From assembly GCA_941918925.1 (NCBI GenBank), contig OW799235.1:104115947-104179946 (forward strand): DNA of 64,000 nt, written 5' to 3'. Position 1 is the first letter of the stretch. Every line of letters begins with the position of its first letter. Below the pieces are notes generated by a model. The model made no database searches, was not told the origin of the DNA, and saw only the letters and a program-made list of their open reading frames with translations. This document shows positions 1 through 12,036 of this stretch, in pieces. The stretch is from Phyto melanocephala (lineage: Eukaryota > Arthropoda > Insecta > Diptera > Rhinophoridae). Made by a program: the position numbers and the translations under genes.

Positions 1-1074
1 TCTGTTCTGATTTGCATCAAGTTTGGTTTTTAATGACAAAAAAAAAAACTAGATTTATCTTGAGTCTTTTATCCTAATTTCTGGCTATTTGTGGATTCAG
101 TATTAATTTTATTGATCTTTTTTATTTACTTTAGTCTAAAGAAAAATTCCTTACAAGACAAGAATTTTTAAAGTGTAAATATATTCAAGTTTTTTCAAAA
201 ATATAACTATAAAAAGAAAGTTAATATAGATCAAAATTTGCTTCTTCGTTGTAACAAAAGCAGAAGTGAAATGGGTAAGAACTTGTATATTCACATTGAA
301 ATCCAACGCCTTCTAATATCTTGTTTTACAAGAAAATTAAATCAGAGTTCTAACTATAAAGTGAAAAAAAATTATAAAAATGCGTAAAATTTACTGTTCG
401 AATAATCGAACATTAAGACAATATGAGTTTAACCTAGTTAAATCGTTAAAAACGCATGCGTACGCAGAGAAGAACATGGCTTCGAAATGATATTCTCTCT
501 AAGTAATAATTATTTTTATTTTCCAATATTTTATTTGGTTGTTGGGTTTAAGCTGGTCTAGCATATAGAAAAATTAGTTGGGAGCATATCCCGAATAATT
601 AAGTAAATTATTTTTATTTTGTTTTATCACTTTATTTCATAATTTCGCCACGCGAAAATAATATGACGTCCTTGCAAAAATTGTTTTATACTCAAATGCA
701 TTTAAAATAATAAATAACCATTAAATTTTTGGTTATAAATACATATGTATATAGTTTTTTGTTTCAGTTTTTAGTGATTTTTCTTATTCGTGATACAATT
801 ACATAAAGGTATTTGCATATTGGAGACAGTTTTGTGAAAAAAATTTTAATATGAAGTTTGACAGTTGGAAATTATGGGAAAAAAGGGAAAATGTATAAAA
901 TCTTGACCTTGAAAAAAGAACAGTTCATGATCACCTAATCAATTGTAACTACCTAATTAATCAAGAAAAAAAATATTTTTATAAAAAGTTGTAATTAAAA
1001 TTACACTTACAATCAAAAAATAATTTATAGAAAATAACAAGATTTTGTTAAGAAGAGAGCAAGGATTTAATGTA
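1..1074. other. AT-rich DNA without recognised features
   Basis: No coding signal, RNA gene or repeat was recognised. Frames are short and rich in Phe, Ile, Leu and Lys codons, as expected by chance in AT-rich sequence. Confidence 0.6.
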
Positions 1075-1165
1075 CTACTTATAGTCATAATATGATTGGA
1101 TAATAACCTGCAAACGTTATATATTTTAATTACGATCATACAATCCAATCAGGGTATCTTGCTTT
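1075..1165. repeat. Fragment of dispersed AT-rich repeat (family E)
   Basis: The stretch holding 'ACGATCATACAATCCAATCA' followed by TTGCTTTT is closely matched near 2500-2560 (CGCAATCATACAATTTAATCA then TTGCTCTT). The outer part is a small imperfect palindrome, with GATTGGAT near 1094 and AATCCAATC near 1141. It looks like a piece of the small repeat seen more fully at 1586-1840. No termini or target duplication were resolved. Confidence 0.4.
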
Positions 1166-1585
1166 TAGATTCCCATGTTTGAACTTTTTACATTAATAAA
1201 ATTTTTTTATAAGATGACTGCACACGTACTTTTTTTAGAAAACTTGTTCACATACATACCGAAATACTTAGTGCACCTTATGAATTTTTGTAATAATATT
1301 ATTATCATTGCATTATGCATGTTGTCGAGACTGTTGTTAATATATGCATGTCACTTCTTGCAAAGTGTGTTTATTCTTATGATTCACAAAATCAATGAAT
1401 CTCTATGATTCTTTTGAATATTTCTTAAAAATCCATTTTTCACATTTCTTATTATTTCTGAATTTATTATATTTAATTTTCTAAAAACACTTTTCAATTG
1501 CTATTTTAACGGATCTTCTAAAAATGTGTTAAAGCTTATAGGTACGTCACCATGTTTTTGTGAGTTATTTTAATACTATACATAC

Positions 1586-1845
1586 AGAAAAATCATGGTT
1601 ACGACATGATCACGATAATCATATTTTATTCGCTGCAACAATATTTGGTTGTCGAAAACAAATAATAGTAATTTTTATTTTATTTCATCATATATGTTGT
1701 CACGATAACCAAGCATTTGTTTGCATTGTTTCATTTAATGTTTATTTTTTCTAAATATTTCAAAATGGTTGTTGTTTAAAAATAATATGTTTTAAAAAAA
1801 ACTAATCCGACGAAAATAACATTGTATTCAGTAGTATTTAGTATT
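1586..1845. repeat. Dispersed AT-rich repeat, family E, copy 1
   Basis: Contains 'TATTTGGTTGTCGAAAACAA' and GTCACGATAACCAAGC, followed by AATAACATTGTATTCAGTAG. The second half recurs about 285 bp downstream. The first half recurs near 6.87-7.06 kb. The ATCA/CGATAA motifs suggest a small non-autonomous element, but neither ends nor class can be fixed. Any open frame here is chance. Confidence 0.55.
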
Positions 1846-1987
1846 TTTAGTGCTTGCTTCCCAGATCGCTTCTAGAAAGCATTATCGTTTGTCTCTTTTT
1901 AGTAATTAATAAGAGCCTATTTCATTCCTACCAGGAACAACTTATTCATGCCTTCCCCTTACCAAAGTCATATTTTAATTAAACGGC

Positions 1988-2130
1988 ATAATAACCAAGC
2001 ATTTGTTTGCATTGTATCATTTAATGTTTGTTTTTCCTAAATATTTTGATATGGTTGTTGTTTAAAAAAAGAATGATTTAAAAAAAACGAATCCGACAAA
2101 AATAACATTGTATTCAGTAGAATTTAAAAT
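1988..2130. repeat. Dispersed AT-rich repeat, family E, copy 2 (partial)
   Basis: From ATAACCAAGCATTTGTTTGC to AACATTGTATTCAGTAGAAT this repeats the second half of the copy at 1705-1840 at roughly 90% by eye. The two form a short-range direct duplication with unrelated sequence between them. Confidence 0.6.
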
Positions 2131-2484
2131 AAATAAATAAATATTAAATAATATGTGAGACAATAGTATGATTACCAAGCAATCAAGCTATAATTTTCTT
2201 TAATAATAATTTGATTGCAACAGTTCTTCTTCTTGCTGAATAATTTTTTATTATTTTAAAAGTTTGAGATATCAAAAAATATACAAAAATTTTAAAAAAT
2301 TGGAAAAACTGGCATATAAACAAAATTGCAACTAAAAAGGTAAGTAAATTATTATATCCTACTAAAAGCAAAAGACAATAATTTGCCGTAAAAAAAGCAA
2401 AGATTGTCGATTTAAAATGTAATCATATGTATATATTCTTATTGCATTATGCTTCAATTAGATATAATAATAAACATAATAATT

Positions 2485-2600
2485 GGCAACCATTGTATAT
2501 TTTAACCGCAATCATACAATTTAATCATACTAAGTTGCTCTTCGATTATGGTTACCACAACCATATTTTTTCTTTGCGTGCATAACAATCAAACAACTGT
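2485..2600. repeat. Fragment of dispersed repeat family E
   Basis: Shares 'ATCATACAATTTAATCATAC' and TTGCTCTT with 1130-1160, followed by GATTATGGTTACCACAACCA, which resembles 1590-1610. Diverged and of uncertain limits. Confidence 0.35.
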
Positions 2601-4552
2601 AAGTTAATGACAGTCAGTTTTAAAAGAGCTAACAGTACATGTAATATTATTAGAACATATTGATATAAGAAAACAATACAAATGCATTCAAAATGTAAGC
2701 TGAAAGTGAAATGAATCAACTCATACTTTTCATGGCCCCTTACGCACTGCTGAAAGATGTTAGGGAAACCTATAAAGAAAAAGTTACTATTGAAATAAAC
2801 GTATTTTTTCTACTGCTGAAATAATGAACAGTACAGAATACCACTTTGTTTGGCTTTCGCATGCAAGCGATTTAAAAGTATTTATGAATGCAATACGATA
2901 AAGGAATAAAGTCTGCACTGCTTACAAAATTCGAAAATAATTTTGTTGGGTTGTCTTTTAGAAAAATCCGCAAAATTTTGTGATTGGCATACCTCAACCC
3001 TTTATACATACATGTTTATGAATGTTAAATTATTCTTTGATGCTTACAATAATGTAAAAGGATCACGGCAATAAACACTGTATGTAGCTTAAATATATTT
3101 ATTATTTTTACAAAGCTAAAGTATTTAAAGTTTGAACAATAAAATTACTTAAACCTTATTTGAATCATTACAATTTGGATGTGGATATAAATTAAATACG
3201 AGAGAAGACAATAATTAAAATTTTGTTTGTAATACATACTTACACTTAATAAACATATGGACGATTTTAAAAGTCAATTATAATGCCTGGGTTTGATGTT
3301 TTTAACGTTGTTTTAATTATCTGCATACACTTTCATCTAAAGTGCCAAAAACACACAAATATGTTTATATATGTCTATGTACATATGTATGTATGTATAT
3401 GTTAATTGCAATTACTACATGTTTTGTATCATAAATATAAATTTAACAAAAAGCAAAAATTACTCATATGTATGTATTTACGCTTCACATGTTAGAAATA
3501 AAACAATTTTTTGGAATTGTTTTTTTCTTTACACATCCTTCACATCAAGTGCTTCATTTTTCATTTTTATAATCTAACCAAATTAAATAAATATTTATAC
3601 ACGCAACAATAAAATAACAGACTTCTTAATTACTCAGAAAACAAAACAAATAAATGAAAAAAGATGTAACAAAATAAAAAAAATAAATAGGAACTTAAAG
3701 AAAATCAAAAAACACCCACCAGCTTAAGAGTCATGACAAGAAACACATGGAGAAATTAATTGACATTATGACAAACGATGAAATTGTGTGTTTTGCACCC
3801 ATGATTTATAATGTGTTAATGTTAATCTGACATGACAATTGTCACTTTAATTATCTAGAAAATATAATAATTATGCTTTAATATATGTATAACATAATGT
3901 GCATGCATGTATATGTATAACACAATAATATCTAATCATACATTAAATAACTAGACATACATATATGTACATACGTGTAGATATATGTATGTATACATTC
4001 ATCTGTCTTGTAAAGATAAACTTAAGTAAGTAAATTAGTTTGTAATTTTTAGGAATTTCCTGTTCTTGCAGTTCTTGGAATATAACCGCATTATACTGCT
4101 CACAAAGCAAATTGCGTTAGTAAACTGGCAAAATAGATATTAATAAATATTTAGCATTACAAAAAGGCAGATCAGATAATAATGAAATATTCAACTAAGT
4201 TAGGGGATTTCCTAAGAGACTGAAAAGGTGTAATATTATAAAAACTGTTTGATTAAAACTATAATTAGTTTATTGACATTATTTGTTAATGGTTTTGATG
4301 GATTACATGACAGTTGACTGCTGATGACATTTTCAGACTGATGAGAATAACGATAAAAAGAAGCAAGTTATAAAACTAATTGGCATGAGTAAACAAATTA
4401 AATACACTGAAAACATTTTAGCTCAAAATAGTGAAGTTAAAGCATACAAAGTCTTTTAAAGGCCGAAATTCACCCAAATTATTTTGATAAAACTATTATT
4501 TTTAATTTATTTTGCCTTAAAATTTCATGAGTTTTTTTTAATTTTTTAAATT
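2601..4552. other. AT-rich DNA without recognised features
   Basis: No gene or named repeat recognised. Short TATG/CATA runs near 3380-3400, 3890-3920 and 3955-4000 are the only low-complexity items. Open frames are short and lack recognisable domains. Confidence 0.55.
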
Positions 4553-4573
4553 TTCTTCATCTTTGGTAATAAG

Positions 4574-5648
4574 TAGGGTGATCGATTATTCGACTTTTTT
4601 AAGAAACCGGCTTTCAAATAGTTTGAAATTTTAATTTCAAAAAAAAAACCGGTTGCTATTTTGAAAATTGAGAAAAACCGGTTAACCGGTTCGAATATGT
4701 AAAATATAAAATTTAAAGAAAAAATTAAAAAAATATTGTAAAAAAAGATTATAATAAAACTTATATCTATATATGAAAATTTTACAGTTTATATACGTTT
4801 GGCTGCACAATAACGCAAAAACTGACATGAATGCAGTTGACTAATTTAGTTTTAATTAATTTAAGGATAAAAGGTACTCTTTACAAGTAAAATAAATAAA
4901 AACAACAAATTAATACATAAATAAATAAGACTTTTTATAAGCCTGTTATAAATTCTCCTTCTGTACATTTTGTAAATGTTAAATAGATCTTTTAAACTAA
5001 TATGCACTAACGTATTTTGTTTGAAATGATTTCTGTAATTTGAAATAAATTTTTAAGGCTAGGGAGAAAATCTTTAAAATTTAATTTAAAAAATTCTTTC
5101 TTATACCCCTGACAGACATTCAAATATAGGCATAAACTATTTTGTTCGATGGTTTAATTGAAATTTAAGTTGACAGACACTCAATGCCATTGTTTTTTCT
5201 TTATTGTAACTACACTTTTTACTTAAAAGTGATCGATCAGCTAAGTTTATGCTTCAATTATCTTTAACTTTTAACGTTAGATTTATATCTTATAAAAAAA
5301 TTATATTTTTATTATTTTACATTTGTTTTTTAAATAACAATTAAATTTCAATTTTTCAAAATTTAATATATAGAAAAACTTCTAATAGAATACAAATATA
5401 CAATTAAATTTCTTTTAATATTATGAAAGACAATTTAATAGTTTTTATTTTCTGATTTTTGGAAACTTTTCGCGTACTAAATATACTATGCTACGATTGG
5501 TTACAAAGATATATGAAAATAAACTTTAAAAAAAAGAAAAAACCGGCTTTTTCGGATAAAAAAAACCGGTGTATCCGATATTCGAAAAATCAACATTTAG
5601 AAAAAACCGCCAGCTGAAAGGGGTTGTAAAACCGAGTCGATCACCCTA
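4574..5648. mobile_element. hAT-like non-autonomous element, 1075 bp
   Basis: The ends are a perfect 12-bp terminal inverted repeat, TAGGGTGATCGA at 4574 and TCGATCACCCTA ending at 5648. The flanks are GTAATAAG (4566-4573) and GTAACAAG (5649-5656), an 8-bp target duplication with one difference. An 8-bp duplication with TAGGG/CAGGG-type ends is typical of the hAT superfamily. Near both ends there are several ACCGGTT/AACCGG motifs (about 4605-4690 and 5540-5635), a possible subterminal binding-site pattern. The interior is AT-rich and encodes no recognisable transposase, so it would depend on an autonomous relative. Confidence 0.75.
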
Positions 5649-5658
5649 GTAACAAGGT

Positions 5659-5894
5659 TATATCTGTGGCTCGGAGCTAAAAGGGCCAATGTCACTTTTT
5701 TGATTTATCATTGCATTAGATTTGTTTTCTTGCTTTATTTCATTATGGTAAAACAGCTAAAGTCATTCTTAACCCAGAACAGCTTCATAAATAAAATGCT
5801 GGCCAATGTCACTATGAAAGTTAAAGTTCATATCAAATTTTCTCAAAAGTAAATATTTTGACATTGTCCCTTTTAGCTTCAAGCCACAGATATA
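5659..5894 (+). mobile_element. TA-flanked MITE, family M, copy 1
   Basis: Bounded by inverted ends TATATCTGTGGCTCGGAGCT and AGCTTCAAGCCACAGATATA, with TIRs of about 35 bp that include GGCCAATGTCA / TGACATTG. The GGCCAATGTCA motif also occurs a third time inside. It is 236 bp long with no coding capacity. A second copy lies at 13786-14042 with its interior in the opposite orientation. The TA-rich borders suggest TA duplication as in Tc1/mariner-type MITEs, but the target is itself TATATA, so this is inference. Confidence 0.8.
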
Positions 5895-6330
5895 TAGCTC
5901 TGTTATTCCGTTTGTTATATACATCAATTTTCAAACAATATTATATATTTTTCTGAAAGATTTTGATTGAACAATGTCCATTTGCTCCAAATTGGTCACT
6001 TAACAGTAAACAAAAGGCCAAAATTAGTTGGAAAGGTAAAAATAAGTTTTATAAGCTTCTGAATAATTTTTGGATACAAATAATTTTGGAAAACAACAAT
6101 GGAAAAATATAGACAAAAATAATTTTTGATCAAAAATTATTCCTTAAAAACAATTGGTTTCAAAGAAACAGATACATAAGCATCAAAGTACAACTGCTCC
6201 CATTTTTTTTTCTGAAATTTTCAAACGAAAAGCAAACTTTTTTCACTTCTCGATAACTAACAAAAAATGATCCGAAATTCATAAAAAATCCAAAAAGCCA
6301 TTTCTAAATGACATATGTACAACAAATTTA

Positions 6331-6699
6331 TTTATGGGTCAAATGATCCAGGAAGAGAAAGGACTTTTAACATCTACAAATTAATTTTTGACAAATACTG
6401 AATTTAAAAAATTAGTTTTAATTTTTATTTATATAAAAGATACAAATTGAAACTAAAAAATAGTTAATATCAATAAAAAAAGTTTATTACATAAATAAAA
6501 AAAAATGCTTAAATTAAAAAAAAAGCTAATTAAATATTCCATTAATTTAATCTCTATAAGAAAAATTTTTTTCTGAGTAACATTTAAAGTTATTATACTA
6601 AGCACTATCCTTTGTGCTTTAAGTCGTTTATATTAAATAACTGCATATGCTTTTACAAGTTTTTGCAGTTAAATCTTGCCAAACAACAGCCATCAATGT
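6331..6699. other. AT-rich DNA without recognised features
   Basis: Nothing recognised. Runs of A and T and no domain-bearing frame. Confidence 0.5.
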
Positions 6700-6800
6700 A
6701 CACATAAATATCAATCTCGAAGACCTGGAATACGCAGATGACATTTGCCTATTATCTCACAGATTTAATAATATTTAAAAAAAAGCAGCTCGACATTGAA
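6700..6800 (+). pseudogene. Non-LTR retrotransposon reverse transcriptase fragment
   Basis: Reading + from about 6714, the frame gives LEDLEYADDICLLSHRFNNI followed by a stop. This is the catalytic palm motif of a LINE reverse transcriptase (Y-A-D-D with the usual hydrophobic run and SHR after it). Only about 20-30 codons are alignable. The sequence then runs into stops and poly-A. It is a dead fragment. The clade (R1, Jockey or RTE-like) cannot be decided from this length. Confidence 0.7.
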
Positions 6801-6867
6801 ACCAAACGACCGTAGAACGAAATAAAGACGATAACAGCAGATCTGAAAATAATTCTTTGAGGACATG

Positions 6868-7062
6868 TGGCTAAGATATAATCACAATGGTCAAATTATA
6901 TTTTCTTTTATAATATTTAGTTATCGAAAACAAATAATAGTTATTTTTTATATTGTTTTATCATATATTTCGTCACGATAATCAGGCGTAGTTTTCATTT
7001 TAATATTAAATGTTAACTTTTCATGAAAACTTTGATGTGCTTATTTTTATTGAAAATTAAAA
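6868..7062. repeat. Dispersed AT-rich repeat, family E, copy 3
   Basis: Shares 'ATCGAAAACAAATAATAGT', TTTTATCATATAT and GTCACGATAA with 1640-1710. Moderately diverged; ends not resolved. Confidence 0.5.
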
Positions 7063-7183
7063 AAAATAAACATAAAATATTAGGTGAAACAAAGGCATAG
7101 TTATATTTAAGGCAATACAGTTAAGATATATTTTAATAATTTAATAATATTTTAATACTAACGATTTTGCTTCTTTATATTTA

Positions 7184-7400
7184 ACTAGCTGGGCCCGGTC
7201 CGCGTGACTGGCCCCAGCGAAATAGAGCATAGGGTTATCGCGCTAATGGGCAAAATACAAAAAAAACTAAATATTGCGCCATCTGTCGGACGAACTTCAA
7301 GCTACACAGAAACACTCCTTACGACCCTTAGAGCGAGCATGCATATAAATCTTATAATTTTAAGGAAATTCAAAACAGAAAGAAAATTTTAAACTCTACC
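7184..7400. repeat. Dispersed repeat, family D ('ACTAGCTGGGCCCGG' start), copy 1
   Basis: A locally GC-rich start, ACTAGCTGGGCCCGGTCCGCG, in otherwise AT-rich DNA resembles the start of the repeat at 23862 (ACTAGAAAAGCCCGGCGCGCG). Related 'ACTAGCTGACCCGGC' starts are common in invertebrate dispersed repeats. The 62-residue frame inside has no recognised domain. The 3' limit is arbitrary. Confidence 0.4.
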
Positions 7401-7689
7401 GAATCATATGTAAATGCTTTTTTTTATTAGATTTTTTTTTTTATAAAGCTTATTGTTACACAGAAATAACTTCTGGGTTAAAAAACATCTACAAACAATA
7501 GACTTTAGTTACGTTTAAAGGTTGCACAGTGGTTGCCTTGGAAAAAAATGGTATATTACTATCCAATACTATAATATAAGACATTACTTGTTTTTTCCCA
7601 TTTCCTATGATGGAAACTGTAGATAATAGCACTGAGTAACTAAACAGAACGTCAAAACTGGCAATCACGAATAAATTTTTTTTATATAT
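7401..7689. other. AT-rich DNA without recognised features
   Basis: Nothing recognised here. Confidence 0.5.
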
Positions 7690-8570
7690 TTGTAGCTTTT
7701 GGTATACCGACAATCACACTTACGCAACTGGATTTATAGAGGGTTCAGAGAACTTTTGAATGGGTATATGTGGCGCAATGCATGCCACAGCAACGTAAAC
7801 AACAAAAGCAGTGATAACACTGCTACCGTTCAACTGTTTATAAGGAAAATGGCTGCTAGATTAACAAATTGTATACAAAGCAATAACACATGGTATCACT
7901 TCTGATCGATTAATGCACAATGATGGATCCTTTATAAACGGGAGGACAGGTGCTGGTGTATACTCTGTTGAGTTGAACTAATACTGTAACTTGAGTAACA
8001 GGAAGAGACGCTTGGATTGCTGCATACTTCAGATCATCTGTTGAAATGCCGAATGTAAGGGAAATAATTCTCATTGTACTAGATTACCAGTCGGTTATAA
8101 AACGTGTGTAGCAGATGGATGTGAACTTCTTCTTGATGCTATAGTGTACTTTAAAGTGCAACTAGAATTTCTCAGGGTAATGGGTTGGTGCGGGCAAAGG
8201 TCTTTCGATGGGAAAATGTCTTTAAACCTGCGGAGTTAGGTGGAGAGAACCCCTTATTTACAGGCTCGTATGGCGCTCCTCTTCGCAGAAGTATAGTAAA
8301 CGTAGTGGGATTTAATCGGTGCACAATGAGCTAGATAACTGCCTTAGATAAAGGATATGAAAACTTAAAGATCAGCTGAAAGGAATGCAGATCGAGGATA
8401 TTGGTAGTCTTAGAATGTACCTGGAGGATGCTGAGATTGCAGCGCATTTAGTTGATGCGTTAGCAGCCTCACTATGAAAAAGTTTGCTGATACAGTGAAA
8501 AAAGGAATACCGATTGATAGCCTTGAATCGGAAATAGAAGTGGTCAACTTCGGTATATAGGTAAATCTAT
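7690..8570 (+). pseudogene. Non-LTR retrotransposon 3' ORF relic (RNase H region)
   Basis: A + strand frame at 7699-7905 (68 codons, ending after KMAARLTNCIQ) is followed in another frame by NDGSFINGRTGAGVYSVELN at 7919-7978. The latter is the first strand of an RNase H domain (D-G-S with a following G-x-G-V), as at the end of Jockey/I-group LINE ORF2. It then hits a stop and continues in broken frames to about 8.57 kb. GC content is higher than in the surroundings. Multiple stops and frameshifts mark it as dead. The link between the two parts and the 3' limit are inferred. Confidence 0.55.
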
Positions 8571-9222
8571 ATAAACTTTGGCAACAAATGTATCAAAATA
8601 TACGAAACAAAATATTTACCCCCCTGAACCGCAGTGTGTTTCATGAATTTTTTATTTATTTGTTTCAAAAGAAACCGCTGTACGTTGGTAGGAGTGTGTA
8701 TGTGTATGTGACTGTATGTACGTAGGTAGCTTTAAGTAAAGTAAACTTGTTACCAGTAGTCAAGCAGCCGACAGGCTAGTTGGTAAACACATAAATAATG
8801 GACTTGCCAACAGATTTTGGTAACATCAACATGCGCACATTCATAAAATATGCACTAAGGACTAAGGATTCATAGTTACAATTTTGACTGTGTGTGTAAA
8901 ACTTTTAAACTAAATAATAAATTATAATGTAAAAATGTTGTTGCTGTCGTTGTTGCCATGTTGTTGTTTGTGAAAAACATAAGTAAACCTCAGCTTGATA
9001 TTTAAGCGAAACTTATTTTGAGGCCAATAACATTAGCAGACAGCTGAAAAAGAAGTTGTATAAAAAGCAACACCGGTTACCAACATCACCAACAATATTT
9101 ATAAAAACAAAATTTTTTTTAATTTGTTTTACGAAATAAATACGAACACAATTTCTCCTCTTTTTTTTTAATTTTAATTTTAGGTGTGAAATTTCTGCTA
9201 CCCTCTGTTTGAGTATTTTTTT
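8571..9222. other. No gene recognised; short TTG-rich and TGTATG runs
   Basis: A (TTG)-like run at about 8936-8975 and TGTGTATGTG/GTATGTACG near 8695-8720 are the only patterns seen. Confidence 0.5.
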
Positions 9223-10130
9223 TATACCCTTCACACAGTGAAAAAGGGTATATATAGGTTTGTCATTCCGTGTGAAATTTCTACAATTTTCATTTCCGAC
9301 CCCATAAAGTATATATTTTCTGAAAGCTTATGAATAGGGGAGTCGATTAAGCTCTGACCGTCTGTCCGTCTGTCCGTCTGACCGTCTGTCCGTGTGTATG
9401 TTGAAATCAACTTTTTGAAGCCCCCCGACATAGGTTGGTCCCGGGTAAGGTATTAAAATATCAGAAATATTCGGGAGTAGATCGGTATTGAAAATCAGAA
9501 ACATCGGTACATAAACAACTGAGATATGAGCAAAAACCCACGACCACCTCGATTTTCTTTTCATAAAAACAACATTACAACAACAACATACATACATACA
9601 AACGTGTATACTGGTTAGAGAAAACGTGGCATCGAATCCCAGCTGAGGCAAAAAAATTTTTTTTTAAATTTTTTTAAAATTTTTTTTTTTAATTTTTTTT
9701 TTATTTTTTTTTTTATTTTTTATTTAATATATTATATATATTTTTATTATTATTTTTTTTTATTTTTTTTTTTTAATTTTTTTTTTATTATTTTTTTTAA
9801 ATTTTTTTTTAAATTTTTTTTTTATTTTTTTTTTATTTTTTTTTTATTTTTTTTTTATTTTTTTTTTAATATATTATATATATTTTTATTATTATTTTTT
9901 TTTATTTTTTTTTTTTTAATTTTTTTTTTATTATTTTTTTGTTTTATATATATTATATATGTATATAATAATTTTTTTTTTTTTAATTTTTTTTTTAAAT
10001 TTTTTTTTTATTTTTTATTTTTTTTTGTTTTTTTTAACATACATACGTGAATTTACTGTTATTGCATGACTACACGTTGTGAAGGGTATATAAGATTCGG
10101 CACGGCCGAATATAGCGCTTTTACTTGTTT
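9223..10130 (+). mobile_element. DINE-1-like element family A, copy 1 (full length)
   Basis: Begins TATACCCTTCACACAGTG, a hairpin with the following AAAAAGGGTATATATAG. It continues with TTTCCGACCCCATAAAGTAT, a TGACCGTCTGTCCGTCTG block, a tRNA-like box near 9629-9649, about 390 bp of almost pure T/A (9651-10040), and a 3' part GTGAAGGGTATATAAGATTC with hairpin TTCGGCACGGCCGAA and terminal TTTTACTTGTT. The order (5' and 3' subterminal inverted TATACCC..GGGTATA, simple-sequence core, 3' hairpin, T-rich end) is that of DINE-1/INE-1 Helentron derivatives of flies. Very similar to the copy at 50.4 kb. The 107-residue minus-strand frame inside is not a gene. Confidence 0.85.
9651..10040. repeat. T-rich low-complexity core of DINE-A copy 1
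   Basis: About 390 bp of T runs broken by single A or AA, with ATATATTATATAT islands repeated at about 9726, 9868 and 9945. It is the length-variable core of family A, about 50 bp in the 12.0 kb copy and about 250 bp in the 50.4 kb copy. Confidence 0.9.
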
Positions 10131-12036
10131 TTCCTTGTTTTAAACTTTTTTACTGTGAATTTTTTGTGATCTCTGGGGATAATTTTCCCAAACATATATA
10201 TTTGTATACAACTGTAGTATAACTGTGAAAAAAGAACCCAAAGGATTTTAGATGTCATGTTTAAGTGTTTAAAAAAAGAGTAGAGTGGGACAAATAGAAC
10301 TTTTAGCAAATAGCGGAAATAGCTAAAGTTTTATTTAGTACATATTAGTAGCGTACTCAGTTTTAAACAAATAATGGTAGCTACTAACTGATGGTGTTGC
10401 AGTTTTTGTTATTATTGTTGTTTTCGTTTTGGCTTATACTCAAAACAGTGGCAAAGCCAAGTGACACAGTTCAAGTCCACAGAACTTCATACAATAGTTG
10501 CAATGGGATTTACGCGTTGTTTTTTTTTTTTTTTGTTCTATTTAATGATGTCTCACAAAGATGTAAAACTTTATATGTTTGTGTAGGTGTATATGTAAAT
10601 ATTAACTTGGCTTAAATACTAGGTACGACAAAGTAAAGTTCACCTATTTAATAATGCTAACGGATTGTTTTCACAATAATTTATACGTATGTCGAATATA
10701 AAATTCCTTTTCAACGGAGCATAAAAGTCAAACAATTTTTTTTTTAAATTAGCAAGTTATCTGTGTTACTTGTTCCTATAGAATTTTTTATTCCACATTA
10801 TATCTGGCGATCAAGGATAGTTGTACATATAAAACTCTTTAGCATCGAAAAGTTTAAATACAAGTTTAAAATAATGTTTTTGTACTTAAATTTAATGCAA
10901 TGCAATTTATCCACTACCTATTTCCTTTTCTCTAGTGTCATATAAAATTGTTTTAAGTAAATCTCTGAACTTTTATAAATGATCGAAGTTCAGTAGACTT
11001 GCCTGCGACACATTTCTTTTCCTCATTTTTGCCAACAGTCTAGTTTATTTAATTTCTAAACTCATTTAAATTACATTGTTGCTCGTGGAAAAGGTTGTTG
11101 AGATATAATCCAATAATATAATCGAATGACACAACTGTAGAGTTAATTTTGTGTCGTGGGCGTCCGCGCACGAGGTAATATAACCAAAAATCATTAGTAA
11201 TATTTTTATGTAAAGTTATTGACTTATATCAATGTCGTTTAACTCTCTTAAGTACGGTGAAATAGGCCACCATCACATAGGTAAGGTTAGATGGTCTCGG
11301 CGTTTCCCAGGCAAACTACGATGATACCCAATTTAGAGACCTAACAACACATTTTCAATTTCGTAAATAAATGCTGCAATCGCTGGAGTTATAATTAATT
11401 ATCGCACAACTGAGGTGGATACGTGCCGTATCTGTTAGACTGTTTTGTTCACTTTAGATAATTTATCTTTTGCTCCGTTAGCTCATGGGCAAACTTCAAA
11501 CCAATTTATATTTTTTTGTTGTAAAGGGATTTAAGATTCGGGGCCATAGAAATCGAAAAACAAGCCAATAACGTAGTACAGCCTACTTCCAACACTGCAG
11601 TGGACGAGTTTTAGGAGACCATAAATCTATATGGTCTCAGGAAACCATAAAGGATATGATATTTTGGATGATAGTAGGACGGTGCTGTAGTTTTCATATT
11701 ATGTTTACTGTCAGGCTTGTGTTTAACTGACGGTCCACTAAAGGCAGAGAAAATGAACAGATCACTTACTTAAGACAGATAATGATGGACTTAGCACCTT
11801 ACAACGACCTTACAGACAAGACGGAAGCATACTCAACATCCTTTATATAAAGGGGTGGCAGAGAAGTTGTTGCCTGATAATAAGTTGAAGAGACGCTAAT
11901 AGGAAAAGGAAGGTAGTTTTTACTCTTGCTACTTGCACTTACGTACTCGAATCGTGTCAAAGTATTACCCTTTCGCAAGGGTCCAATTAAAAGTCGTATA
12001 ATGCGGATTGTACACTAGCGCAAAATGTGATATTTT
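10131..12036. other. No recognised gene; GC-richer unassigned patch at 11250-11990
   Basis: The first kilobase is ordinary AT-rich DNA. From about 11.25 to 11.99 kb the base composition rises and frames are broken, which suggests an old transposable element, but I recognise no domain in any frame. Confidence 0.4.

Larger units (their letters stand above)
4553..6330 (+). mobile_element. DINE-1-like element family B, copy 1, with two nested insertions
   Basis: The 5' remnant (about 4553-4573, TTCTTCATCTTTGGTAATAAG) and the part from 5895 on (ATTCCGTTTGT, then AATATTATATATTTTTCTGAAAG and TTGAACAATGTCC) match the start and body of other family B copies at 14.05 kb and, reversed, at 20.0-20.7 kb and 57.0-57.6 kb. 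Family B resembles Diptera DINE-1/INE-1 elements, non-autonomous members of the Helentron group. This copy is split first by a hAT-like element (4574-5648), then by a MITE (5659-5894). The 3' end is not recognisable, and matching fades near 6.3 kb. Confidence 0.6.

Noticed and set aside
9328..9651. 107-codon minus-strand open frame, repeated as a 98-codon frame at 50557-50853
   Set aside because: Lies wholly in the non-coding part of DINE-A and recurs because the repeat recurs. The CTGTCCGTCTG block gives a DGQTDRR peptide, a known artefact of this kind of repeat.
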